Shown here piece after piece: positions 11,357 through 22,004 of a stretch of DNA of 64,000 nucleotides. The position numbers were made by a program, and so were the translations under genes. This stretch comes from Phallusia mammillata (taxonomy: Eukaryota > Chordata > Ascidiacea > Phlebobranchia > Ascidiidae), in assembly GCA_003260075.1 (NCBI GenBank), contig QLIY01000022.1:327977-391976 (forward strand), read 5' to 3'. The notes under the pieces are model-generated. The model searched no databases, was not told the origin of the DNA, and was given only the letters and a program-made list of their open reading frames with translations. Numbering within the stretch: position 1 is the first letter of the stretch; each line of letters starts with the position of its first letter.

Positions 11357-13024
11357 TGAAACAAACACGATAAAATAAATAAATAAAAGCAGTAAAACAC
11401 TAAAACAAGATTTTACTTACTGTTGGTGAAGTATATGCTGCTTGCTCAATAAATTTTAGTTAATGGTTTATGGTTGCTTAGTATATTGCAGAAAGTGTCA
11501 AAAAAATTGTATTAACTGACAACAAGTATCATTTAAAGAGCTATAGTTACAAAAAAATTCTGGAATCTGCATGTGATATTTTGTTGCAAATCATTAGTTA
11601 GATACATGCATATAGATATATCACCGTGACTGTCATATTATTTTTCAGCCCAGCACAAAACCTTCATCAACAATTTGACTGCACTTGTGGAAACAGCTTA
11701 CTATAATAACAATAACCAGAAAGTTGTTGTTCTTGGACATAGTATGGGGAATATGTTTATATATTACTGGCTCAAAAGGCAACCAATGTCTTGGAAGAAT
11801 AAATTTATTGACAATTTTGTATCAATTTGTGGCCCCTACCTCGGCTCAGTAAAAGCTCTGAAAGCAGTTACCTCAGGTATGAAATTAGTAATAAATAACA
11901 TCATAGAGTTAAAAAAGAATATAATATAGTTTGTTGTGAGGTGGCCACGGACTCGTTTTCCAGTATCAAATGAACCTGTGGGCTCTAGGTTGGAAAACAA
12001 TGTTTTGAGTGGTTTTACACTGTTTTGTTGTTGTGTGTTAAATGTTAAATACCATGTCACAAGTAGCAGTTTGCTGTAAAAATTTGCGTTGTTAGAGCAA
12101 ACTGTTGTTAGGCAAAAACTACAGAATATTGTGATATGATTTTACCAGATCTTCACCTATTTGTGCAGGAGAGACTGAAGGCCATGACTGGGTTTTGCCA
12201 AGGTTAAAGTTGCGGGACGCTGTACGGACCGCGCCTGCCTTCCCCTTCATGTTTCCACGTCCAGATCTTTGGCCAAAGAACAAACAGACTGTAGTCGTGA
12301 CTTTTCAGCGAAACTACACTGTGGACGACTACGAGAGTCTGTTCAAAAGAATCGGCTGCGAATGGTGTTATGAATTGTGGAAAGACAACGGATTGGCGCT
12401 AGGTTCTTTGCAGGCACCGTCTGTTCCTGTGCATTGTATATATTCCAGTCAGGTTCCTACAGCGGAGGTGAGTGTTTGAAAATTGCGTTGAATTCTTGTT
12501 TTGCGGAACTATGTCAATCTGAAACCTACAACTGTTGTAAAGTGTTAAAATCAACTTTCTCAGTAACAATTTTTCGTTATAACTGTCCTTTACTAGGCGT
12601 TACACCAGTGTAATCCAAAACCCAGTGTACAAGATATATGTATTTTGACAAATTCGTATGACGGTTAATTCTATAAACTGGGTTTTGGACTTCACTGTTA
12701 TGTAACGTGTGGAGTTTATCTTTTTTTTCATCTTTTAAGATTATTGTGTTCAAAAAATGTAAGATCTGCGACGCATCTTTCAAACTGCAATTGATTTTTC
12801 AGACTTTAATATACGACGAAGATCTGTTTCCTGACGACTCGCCCAGTTTGGTGGACGGGAGTGGAGATGGAACCGTTAATGTATGGAGCGGATCAGCTTG
12901 CCTTAAATGGAGACAATCACAAACACAACCGGTTTACAATTTCGAAATGCCCGGTAATTCCCACGTCAAAATCCTATGGAACTCAACGCTCCATTCTTAT
13001 TTAAAAAACGTCGTACTACGGTAA
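9639..13024 (+). CDS. PLA2G15: lysosomal phospholipase A2 group XV / LCAT-family acyltransferase
   Basis: Seven exons in perfect phase: 9639-9798, 9947-10100, 10854-10972, 11049-11153, 11649-11876, 12169-12467, 12803-13024, giving 428 residues (the human enzyme has about 412). A hydrophobic N-terminus looks like a signal peptide. Family landmarks are VPGVLGTQLKAKLDK, the NLE...DCWVDNIR segment, WGYTRGKDIYGAPFDWR, and the serine-hydrolase elbow GHSMGN (Ser about residue 211). The Asp in the GDGT motif (about 377) and His about 409 in GNSH complete the triad. The enzyme family deacylates phospholipids and transacylates ceramide in lysosomes. The ATG at 9639 is chosen because it precedes the hydrophobic stretch in frame. 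A C-run lies in intron 4 and a duplicated 150-bp block in intron 2; no exon is damaged. LCAT itself is the alternative, but the sequence is closer to PLA2G15. Confidence 0.92.
10159..10502. repeat. 150-bp direct duplication around an undetermined base
   Basis: Bases 10159-10309 recur almost identically at 10353-10502. Between them are a single N (10310) and a short segment ending GGTTAAGAACCCCTG, which looks like the end of a hAT-like element. This fits two overlapping contig ends, one with a transposon end, joined without merging. It lies in intron 2 of the phospholipase gene. Confidence 0.7.
11286..11356. other. 71-nt C homopolymer (probable gap placeholder)
   Basis: Pure C run in the intron between phospholipase exons 11049-11153 and 11649-11876. 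No duplicate flanks. Confidence 0.7.
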
Positions 13025-15389
13025 CGTTTTCTTACATTGTTGCGATAGACACCTGGCGTACACCACATGCGCTTAAACCGTAACTTTGCGCTCTAAGTCA
13101 ACGTAAACGTTAAGGACAAACGAATGCAATTTTTGTAACAGGGAATTTTACAATCGAGTTTTATTGCACCCAAGCGAGACTTGTCTGATACTTACAATAA
13201 CAACGTGATTTATGATTCATCAGAAATGTGGACAGGCAGTAAAAGCACGCTTTTAGGCGCACAACAGACATAATGTTTTTGTTATTGTTAGCCTGGTGAG
13301 TTACACAAAAATATTCATGCATCAGGCGCAATGCATTCATTGTGTTTTAATGCATCTGCGTGCACTTTTTAATTTCATGTGTTATTCCTTAAACGTAGAA
13401 AAGGAGAATTTTTAGCGTGATTTTACGTTTTTTTGCTTGACAGTGTTTTCCTTAGTGACCCTTTTTTTCTTGTTTTTTCTTGCATTTTTCGAGGCGTTAA
13501 ATTTGCGTGGACAAGTGTGCTGACATTCTTGTAACGACAAAAAGTGCCGTTTATTTCATCGGGTATGCTGTACTATAAAAAATACCAAGAATAAAAATAA
13601 TTGCCACAGAACTCTATACACTGTGTGTGTCTTGTATCAACACGCTTTTGCAATAACGTCATCACTTTTGTTAGTTAGCTTGTTGGTTTTACCAAAAAAT
13701 TGTCGACTGTTCTCATAGCGTCAAATGCTTAGTCATTTCCTCAATGAAATATTATAATTCTTTGTAATTTAGTTGATAAGGCATGTGTTTCCTTTTTGTG
13801 TGTGTAATAATTGCAGAATACCCGAAACTGTTTTAAAATAGCTGTTGTGCAAGTGTTTGGATGGCGAACAGAACAGAACAAATTAGAACCACCATTATTC
13901 GAATAACACTAACTACAATACAATGTCTCGCTTACAAAAAAAGTTTGCAATTTACCTAATGCCTGAAGCAGGGATTAGTGACAGTTACAATGCATTGCGG
14001 ACGAAGTAGACGTTTTCAAGTTTTCGGCGAAACCTTTACTTTTCGAACCCTGGTCTTTGTTTTCTTCCTCCGCTTAATGACGGAATTGCGAAGCGGCGAT
14101 TGTTTACATTTGGCGGCTCGAAATCGTCTCTCGCACTCTTCGAGCCACAAAACAGTCTGATCTGTTGACACAGGCAGTTCAATTGTTTAAAAATATCACT
14201 TAGACAACTTTTAATTACCCAACTTATCAAAACAAACAACCTTTTTTGTGACTTTAAATGGTAATAGACAAATAGAAGTCCAACCGCGCTTGTGAATATG
14301 GAACAGAATGTTCTATTCCGTTAACGGACAGATTTGTGTTTGATAACACTGCTGAGCCACCTCCGCACTAATTAGGTCGGTTACAAATGTTTATCTTAAC
14401 TAAGTGTGTTGCACCACTTGACCTAGAAGTTTATAAAGGTCTGCGGTGTTTGTTTTTTTACCGTGTTTTATTTTCCTTTTAACTGATCGCCCACCATGCT
14501 TTGTCAGGTCTAAGTTCAAGAAAAACAATATAGAAGCCCTTTAGTTGATCGTTTTATTGCACGTTGCCTGCAATTGTAGCTTGACAAACACAACATTTCG
14601 CGACGATTGGTGATTCGGGGTTACTGCTGGTCATTAGGAAGTGTCATGTGCCCAAGGAAGTGAAATAGTTCCTCGTGACCACGTCTTATGTAACATCACG
14701 CGAGGCTAAATATAACTTCGCAAACATTCCGATTTTTTATATGTCTTGAGCCAACAAGCCTCTAACAAGAATGAGTGCAGTAAACACAGGTTAATGCACA
14801 CCGGCTATGCCTGCACAAGCTTTGTTCACTTCAAAATGTGGTTACACGGGCCAGGAACGATAATTGTTAGTTTAAAGATATTTTCTTATAGGTACGCATA
14901 CTTTCCTTATAGTGGATATATAGTCGGTTTGAGTAACGGTCATGTAAACTTGGGAATGAAAGTCTATCCGGGTAACACGAACTTTTTTCTGTTGGCGTGG
15001 AAGTCTTTCACATTCGAAATAATACAAAGATTTTCGATGGTTCATAAGAATCCTTCATATGTCGCAGTGGGCTCACAGGGAAGCCATGCATGTTTGGGGT
15101 TTGCAATTACTTAAAAACGTTTTGAGCTTGATTGTTGCAGAAAATGCTTCAACCGTTGCAAGGGTAAATAGTTTTCGTTCAATGCAGAACTGTAAATGGG
15201 CCTGAAATTGGAGTCCGCACCTGGCCAGAAGGCAATTTAAAAAAAACTCAAATCAGACCCAAAAGTTGGTAAAAATGTCAAATCGAAAGTCAGACCCAAG
15301 TCCGCCCACACTAACAACTCTGGTTCACTGTGTTGGTTGCGATATTGGGTCACCAAAACAAGCTATTCCCAGCAAACACATAAACTTAC
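13025..15389. other. intergenic region, no gene supported
   Basis: Contains the 3' end of the phospholipase gene and one hAT-like element (15184-15322). An AATAAA-containing stretch near 13590 could be a polyadenylation signal. An open frame at 14746-15114 has no recognisable motif. Downstream exons of the minus-strand model 15390-16538 could lie here, but I could not identify them. Confidence 0.5.
15184..15322. mobile_element. hAT-like miniature element
   Basis: Left end CAGAACTGTAAATGGGCC and right end ACAACTCTG form short inverted termini. The flanking octamers GTTCAATG and GTTCACTG differ at one base, consistent with an aged 8-bp target duplication. It is related to the element at 57498-57862 (CAGTTGTAAG...TTTACAACTCTG). 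Confidence 0.55.
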
Positions 15390-16538
15390 GTATTTGACCA
15401 TTTGCTTCGGATGTGTCTTTCAATCCCCGTTCGATGAGCTGCATAATATCGGTCACTTTGTTCGTGGTTTCGTCCACCTCTGACTCATGACGAGGTGTCC
15501 ACTGTTTTTCCGCCAACAGGGAAAAGATTGCCAGGTCGGCTTGTATGCCTCCGAGTTCGAGTAAGGCTTCGTACCACTCTTGCTCTTTCACTAGCGCCAT
15601 GCAATAGTAAATGCGCTCGCTTATCGATTTGCCCGAATCAAGACTCACCTTAAAATCAAGATGACAATTCCAGATTAACAATTTTTGTAAAAATAAGTAC
15701 AAAGGCTATTTTGCCTATGACATCTTTTCAACTAAAACCACAAATATTCCATTGGGGTCGCTAATAATTGGCAATCAGAACAAACAAAAATAAAAACAAA
15801 AAAGGCTTTTTTTACATATTTACTTAGAAAAAGTAGCCTACATTATTCAAACGTTTTCTCTTGTTCATATACCCTGGCCTAAACTGACAAACGTGTTTCA
15901 CATTAGCTTTAACCATCGCAAGATCAATTTGATACGATATTTTTACGTTTCGTTTTTACAGTTACCCAGAGTCGAGAAGATTTCTTTTGAAAAAATTGGT
16001 AGTTTATGTCATCACATAATTTTAATGAAATTTTTATTTTAGTGGTTAGCGCAACCGCCTTGTGTTCACGTGGTTAGGGTAATTCCGACTTGGCTGCTTG
16101 TGTTTCCTTAAGTAATAGGATCTTAAGCGACATTATTGTAACCCTGTTGAACCGAAATGAAGTCACCAAGTCGCATAACGCCCAACTCATTGCGAGACAA
16201 AAAAGCATGCAGGCCAGGATAAAAATAAAATAGAAACATATCATTACAAAATGCCCGACCTTTGGATTGGTGCTGTTGATAAAACTCGAAGCTTCCCAAA
16301 TTTCCCTTACAGCTGCTAAATTATAATTGAAGGTTTCGTCTTTCTCTACAATGTATCTGTTGTTGTTTGGGACTTTCGCGAAGTATTTTGCAGCAAATCC
16401 GGAATCCCGGAAACTATATGCTTGTCGATGGTAAGATGTTGAACAAAAATATGATGTGGAGTCTCCATCTTCCGGGACGTAGTGAATAGAGTTTGCATCT
16501 GATGAAAAAGGGTTTGCAAAGGTCCCACTAAATTCCAT
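15390..16538 (-). CDS. unrecognised protein, partial two-exon model
   Basis: Exon 16260-16538 starts with ATG at 16538 (93 codons) and ends at a GTCGGG donor. It joins in phase to exon 15390-15648 (86 codons plus 1 base), which ends at a GTAAGT donor, so at least one further exon is missing. The first exon is rich in Ser, Tyr and Asn. The second is predicted helical and acidic (SERIYYCMALVKEQEWYEAL, then a long Glu/Asp/Lys-rich stretch). An in-frame stop lies directly before the ATG, so this may be a true gene start. It may also be the 3' part of the neighbouring model 18628-20938, but the phases did not fit. I do not recognise the family. Confidence 0.45.
16036..16235 (+). mobile_element. 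tRNA-derived SINE, copy 2
   Basis: The head TAGTGGTTAGCGCAACCGCC resembles the A-box segment of the copy at 8265-8545. The body shares the 'CTTAAGCG..ATT.TAACCC' region, and the tail ends GGCCAGGATAAAAATAAAA. It is more diverged than copy 1, notably in the B box. It abuts the 3' side of the minus-strand exon at 16260. Confidence 0.55.
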
Positions 16539-16874
16539 TCAATATTCGGCACAAGCATGCCTACTGAGATTTACAAATAGAGGTGTGAAAAAAAAACACG
16601 AAACGTTTAATCCCTTATAAAAATCACAAATTGGCAATTTTTACTTTTATAACAAACAGAAAGTTTGGAACTTGACAGCCTTAACCTCATATCAAGATTT
16701 CTTTCTAGCTGAACAGAAGGGATTCTGCCACCTTGCGCATAGTTCGAAAAAATGCAAGTTCTTAATTACACACAGGGTCCAAATTACACGACTTTTTCCT
16801 GTATAGGATGATACAATAGGAAGTCATGCACCATAGCGTTTTGTATCTTAATTATAACCAAATTGCTAGTAGGA

Positions 16875-16885
16875 CCCCCCCCCCC
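16875..16885. other. 11-nt C run (probable join placeholder)
   Basis: Same length class as the other short C-runs, but no duplicated flank is visible here. It could be natural. Confidence 0.4.
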
Positions 16886-17506
16886 AACATAAACATGGCA
16901 CGTTCACTAACGTTTTAGTATTATGTGGCGCATTTACTTTCTGAAATAAATAAAATTATAATTTTTTTGTTAATAAAGTCCATGGACCAACATTAAACAA
17001 TGCAAGGGGCTTATAGCCGCGTTTCGATGTTGTTATGAAGGTTTGCATTAACGAGTCCTAAGCCGTGTTTAATGTCCATTTGCAAAGCACTGCAACGGCC
17101 CAAACTTGATTTAAGATGACCTAATTTAGGCGTCAACAATACACGGTCAGCTATATTTGAAACGTGAATTGGTTTTACTTTTATTTCCTGCGTAACAAGT
17201 TCTTTAAAAACTAAATCGTTATTAAAATTACTGATTCGGCAAATCGTCCTTTCGGTAGGTGCATACTTTATTAGACGCACAGCAAACACCCCAACCACAC
17301 AAATAAATGTGTCAAGTGACTATTTACAATATAATGTGACAGAAACTGCAGGCTAAAACACAGAAAATGTATTGGTATTTAGTCGCATATACCGCACGGG
17401 TACATATATACTGCACATGGTATAGGTATCGGCGCTACTGATCAAAAGTCACACCTCTGGCATTTTTTGAAACTCTACGCCTATGGCAAGGAGGCTCCCC
17501 CCCCCC

Positions 17507-17516
17507 GAATATTGTT
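17507..17516. other. 10-nt C run (probable join placeholder)
   Basis: Exactly 10 C, no duplicated flank seen. Noncoding surroundings, so sequence may be missing between the two unrecognised minus-strand models. Confidence 0.4.
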
Positions 17517-18249
17517 AATTATGTATAGCAAATCCAGGAGCACTCATCTGTCATGTTTTCGGGCATAAATCCATACACTAAACAGACATGAGGTTGTTTT
17601 TTGCTTGCTTTGTGTTGTTTTCACACAATGTTTTTTTCGCAGTGTTTGTTCTTGGACTTAACCGTTCATTTGGGTCGCAAGAGTTAGGACTTTTTGGTGT
17701 TGGTCACGCCAAAACGTATTTGTGAATCCTGCGATCTATAGTACAAACTATGGTACTTTCACTAAATTATGTGTTAATTATAGGGTTGGACGAAATTGCG
17801 TGTCACCTAAATTGGTCCAACACCAATCATCTCATGACGAAAGTCGATTGTTTGTGCAAGCTTGGGATGTTATTGCGCCACACATACGTAACAATTAGTT
17901 AGTTTACGGTGTAGATTTTTTTCTTGACCAGAAAAAAGTCTTGAACACACAAAAAAGTAAGTTGCCAAAGACGGAGAAGGAAAAGCTTTTGATTCTTCTC
18001 GTTTTGCAATCCAATTTTTTGTATTCGTTGCTTCTCATTATTTTACGTTTCTCATGAACCATGAACTTTTACTAGTGTGTTTAAAATATGTTACTTATTC
18101 GTTTCGGCTAATTATTGTCTACACAACGGATATGTCATTCACTTTTTTCAAAAGCAAAATGCCCACAACTTTTTCAACTGTATGTTCTCCGCGCTTTTTT
18201 GTTCTTCAAGCAGCCTTTTATTTAACTTCTTCCTCTCGATTACTCTAGG

Positions 18250-18259
18250 CCCCCCCCCC
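18250..18259. other. 10-nt C run (probable join placeholder)
   Basis: Exactly 10 C without duplicated flanks, 140 bases upstream of a 93-nt C run at 18400. This suggests a poorly assembled stretch. Confidence 0.4.
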
Positions 18260-18398
18260 TTAAATGGTTAGAAAAAAATGTCGTCAAGTGCCAGTAAACT
18301 TGTTTATTATACTCCAGAAACCTTTTATTCTGTTTACACTACACAAGATACAAATAGTTTGCAAGGGACACTGGAGTACTTTGTGTAACATCAAAAAT

Positions 18399-18399
<1 letters not shown>

Positions 18400-18492
<93 letters not shown>
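18400..18492. other. 93-nt C homopolymer (probable gap placeholder)
   Basis: Pure C run. Directly after it (to 18549) is the right end of a hAT-like element ending GTTGAGAACCACTG, whose left part is missing and presumably lay in the gap. Confidence 0.7.
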
Positions 18493-18499
18493 ACCACCC

Positions 18500-18549
18500 A
18501 AAAAGTCATCATGGACCACTAGTGGTTCATGGACCACCAGTTGAGAACC
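18500..18549. mobile_element. right end of a hAT-like miniature element
   Basis: GGACCACTAGTGGTTCATGG and the terminal GTTGAGAACCACTG are typical of the CAGTGGTTCTCAA family. The left half is not present because of the C-run at 18400-18492. Confidence 0.5.
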
Positions 18550-18627
18550 ACTGCTCTAGGGTATAGGCTAACTAAAAAAATACCCCTAAGTTTTTTTAAC
18601 ACGATAATCTCAGCAAAATGCCACTAC

Positions 18628-18970
18628 CTGAATGAATGAGGGTGTTATAAGTCGGATGTACATCCAGCATCATTTCCGACATCGCCTCCGCCTGCTCTGT
18701 ATTATCCAACGGTGTAAGATGACGTATTTCCATGAAAAACGTCTATCCAAATATATAATTGAGGATACAATTAGTAAGTGCTAATCTAATAGGAATAACC
18801 CCCCCCCCATTTCCGACATCGCCTCCGCCTGCTCTGTATTATCCAACGGTGTAAGAAGGCGTATTTCCATGAAAAACGTCTGTCCAAATATATAATTGAG
18901 GATACATTTAGTAAGTGCTAATAGGACTAACTTTTTATACAACTTAATTTGAAATATGTTGGCATAGATC

Positions 18971-19048
<78 letters not shown>

Positions 19049-20938
19049 AACCAGTGAGATAAGCCTCAGACTGAAAAACGTTGTTGTAGCACAAAAATAG
19101 GCGTTTTTACTCAGTGTGATACCCAAAACTTAAACGAATCGAAAACTGAGAAAGCTTTTTTGTAGTTACGCGTTTTTGATAGTTTGCACAGTACAATACC
19201 GCAGAAGTAATTACCTTTATATTTGGCATTTCTGTTCGAGCATCGTCAAAAATTATTCTCCAATATTTGTTTATGACGCACTGCTCATGTTCTGCGTAGT
19301 GACAGTCGTCAGGATTTATTTCACTGATGGCGGCAAACCGAGTGAGGCTCTTTAGCGCTTCATGTGTACACTGCCGCCTCCTGTGGCCAATTGCACGCCA
19401 AAGATGAGAGAGCGTCAGATGCGGGGTTTCAACAATAGACCTGCAAACATTAAGCTAGTGTACATGTTTATATTTAAAACCATCCGAAATGTCCAACCTG
19501 CGGTCTGCGGCAGCATTCAACGTAGCTCGCAATTTGTGCAAATAACTAGTAAGTGTGGATGACACCAAAGTAGAGTGCGTCTTTATACAAACGTTTTCAT
19601 GCAAAAAGTTATAAAAGAGTGTAATAAACGGTAAAAAGTTCTTGCTCACGGTCGCATACGTTAAACTTGTTGTTGTTGTTTGCTTTTATCTGACCTGTGT
19701 GCATGTTTTAGGCATAGTATTGGATTGTCCATTCGAAGTTGACAAAACGCAATTCGTTCGTGAGCAAGGCCTCTCGCAAACACAGTTCCTCCAACTGGTA
19801 TCGCCTCAGTTGTATTGTCAAACGGTAAACTCTGCAAATCGTAAATTAAACAGTTGTACCGTGAGTTTTAGTAAAAATACCTGATTGTGTGCGAGACGAA
19901 TCATATGTTGTAAGTTGTTTTTAGAAACTTCAAACATTTTTTTTAGGTTTTGTTGTCGAAACGTTTTTGAAACAGATTAATATAGAAGTAAATAAGACTG
20001 AATGCTCAAATCCCTATCACAGAGTTAGACAGACGGGGCCTTTAATTTTGAGATGTGACTGAAACAACTTTCGACATAAATGCTTGTGACAAAGAGTTTC
20101 AGAAAGCTTGCTGAACTACATAATAATTAACCTGCGCAAACTCCACAATGGTTTTGAATCTTGCAATCGCGAAACCATTTTTTTCTTGGAGCAAAAGCTT
20201 TTGTGCTTCCTCAAAACTTTCGACACACTTGTCCAACGTCACAGCCCCCCCCCCCAAGGCCTCTCGCAAACACAGTTCCTCCAACTGGTATCGCCTCAGT
20301 TGTGTTGTCAAACGGTAAACTCTGCAAATCGTAAGTTAATCAGTTGTACCGCGCAGATTTTTAGTAAAAACTCCTGGACAAATAATATGTTGAATATTGT
20401 TTACAGAAACTTAAAACGATTCTTTTTAGGTTTTGTTGTCGAAACTTTTTTGAAACAAACTGATATAGGAGTAAATAAGACTGAGTGCTCATATCCCTAT
20501 TACAGAGTTAGACAGACGGGGCCTTTAATTTTGAGATGTGACTGAAACAAATTTGGACATAAATGCTTGTGACAGCAGAGAGTTTTAGAAAGCTTGCTGA
20601 AATACATAATTATTAACCTGCCCCCCCCCCAGGCAGTGGCTTACCTGCACACAAAATAGTTTATCAATTGGCACAAAACTGCGATAAAAACGAAAAAAAA
20701 TATAGCCTGGTTTTCAGCAGCTTAACATAATTGCATTAAATATCCTTAACCGCACACATTTAGTCAGTTTTAAACCATACTTACGGACTGAAAACCGCAA
20801 AATCAAATCTTCCAGAATTCTAATATCATCCTCATGCAAATCTCTCAACAACTGTGGATCAGGAAAATCATCTTCGTCTGGCGATGATTTGCTTCCATCA
20901 AACAAAGTTCGACAAACAGGTGTGGACTTACTCACCAT
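18628..20938 (-). CDS. unrecognised helical-repeat-like protein, five exons, 3' end missing
   Basis: In minus-strand order: 20785-20938 (ATG at 20938, or an upstream ATG), a second exon split by an inserted block into about 20631-20644 plus 20132-20244, then 19695-19831, 19215-19440 and 18628-18742. All phases match once the block 20245-20630 is removed. The second exon then reads ...RKPLPVTLDKCVESFEEA. The protein is mostly alpha-helical, with segments such as RIAFCQLRMDNPILCLKHAH and HEALKSLTRFAAIS that look like TPR-type hairpins. The last exon ends at a GTAGTG donor in phase 1 with no matching next exon found. Two C-runs and two 10-nt joins lie downstream, so the 3' part may be lost to gaps. 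I do not recognise the family. Confidence 0.5.
18799..18808. other. 10-nt C join between duplicated copies
   Basis: Exactly 10 C. The sequence after it (18809-18882) repeats 18653-18742, part of the minus-strand exon 18628-18742, with a few substitutions. The second copy is therefore a partial duplicate exon, probably an unmerged allele. Confidence 0.75.
18973..19047. other. 75-nt C homopolymer (probable gap placeholder)
   Basis: Pure C run in noncoding sequence between minus-strand exons 18628-18742 and 19215-19440. No duplicated flanks. Confidence 0.7.
20245..20630. other. inserted duplicate contig bracketed by two C-runs
   Basis: An 11-nt C run (20245-20255) and a 10-nt C run (20621-20630) bracket 365 bases that closely repeat about 19769-20131, including the exon 19695-19831 region. 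The block splits the second exon of the minus-strand gene. Joining ...GTCACAG (20244) to AGGCAGTGG (20631) with a 2-3 base overlap restores a continuous frame. Interpretation: a second-haplotype contig misplaced inside the scaffold. Confidence 0.8.
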
Positions 20939-21037
20939 TGTTTCTGTTTGCTTTACCAAATTCCCCGTTACAATGCCAAATGCACTGAATGTTGATTTCC
21001 TATTTGGTTGCTGATATTGTTCATTATGACGTAACAA

Positions 21038-22004
21038 GACTCAAATGCTTGGCAACTGCAAGGCGGCACTGTTTATGAGGTAACGTCAGCACAGTTAACG
21101 TTTTGCTATGCAGAATGTTAAAATTATGAAACTAAATGGCAGTGTTTTTTGTAGATTAGATTAATGACGCCAGTATCCACTTTTTGCACGCAAATGAAAG
21201 AACAGCACACTAATACATAATTGCATGAAGTGCATAAAACAGTAAGAAAAAAATGGGCTACCGTTTTTCAGGTTTAAATTTAAAGCCTGGTAGTATATAT
21301 CATGTTAGTTTGAGCAGATGTTATTTACCAACATGATTTTAGAATAACATTTATAGGACCGAGGAATTTAATACGTTGATTTCTGTCAAATTGGATTACA
21401 GTTAAACATCGATGAACTTGCTCATGTAAAAAAGTTTTGATAGGAAAACCGAAATTGTTTATGATGCGACACAATTAATCCACGTCAAAAGAGCGTTCTT
21501 GTTGGTCTGAGAAGCAATGTAAGTATGCAAATTAAGTCCCACATAAAATAACACATACTTTAAATTGAACCAAAACTGTAAAAATAACAGCAGGTGAATA
21601 ATTTTGAGTTGGTTAATTGCTGGTATTGTTTTAAACGACACAGCACACAATTAACTGATACCGTATCCAATCTTATAAGTGTGTATTGATTTTGACAATG
21701 ATGCTGTGAAAAAAACTCATTGATTTTATTGATTTATCGTAATGATAAAGTAAAATCAGGTGAGAGATTGGACTTCGTTGTCTATGGATTATGGCGTGGT
21801 GTGATAATGCGACAGTAATCTTCTAGTTAGGCGGCTATAAGTGAATAGTGCTGTGTCAATAAAACAATAGCGACAATAAAACGTTTGTTTTGAACAGCGG
21901 GAAAAATAAAAACGTTAATTAATTCTTTCTTTTTTTGGGAAGTACTCAGGCCACAAACTCAATATTGTGTGTTTTTCTGGTACCAGTTTTTTTGACAGGT
22001 AAAA
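21038..22004. other. intergenic region
   Basis: Likely shared upstream region of two divergently transcribed genes (the minus-strand model starting near 20938 and the plus-strand gene starting at 22005). No repeat, RNA gene or strong motif is visible. A pyrimidine-rich tract ending TTTTTTTGACAG lies just before the ATG at 22005. Confidence 0.5.

Noticed and set aside
14746..15114. 122-codon plus-strand open frame as a gene
   Set aside because: No splice context, no family resemblance, and composition like the surrounding noncoding DNA.
16346..16558. Alternative frame of exon 16260-16538 continuing the 18628-20938 gene
   Set aside because: It joins in phase but stops after about 71 residues. 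The other frame is open for the whole exon and continues into the next exon in phase. I kept the longer frame but cannot fully exclude this one.
17011..17298. Minus-strand open frame of about 95 codons as an exon of the neighbouring gene
   Set aside because: It can only be entered in a phase that does not match the last solved exon (18628-18742), and it has no recognisable motif.
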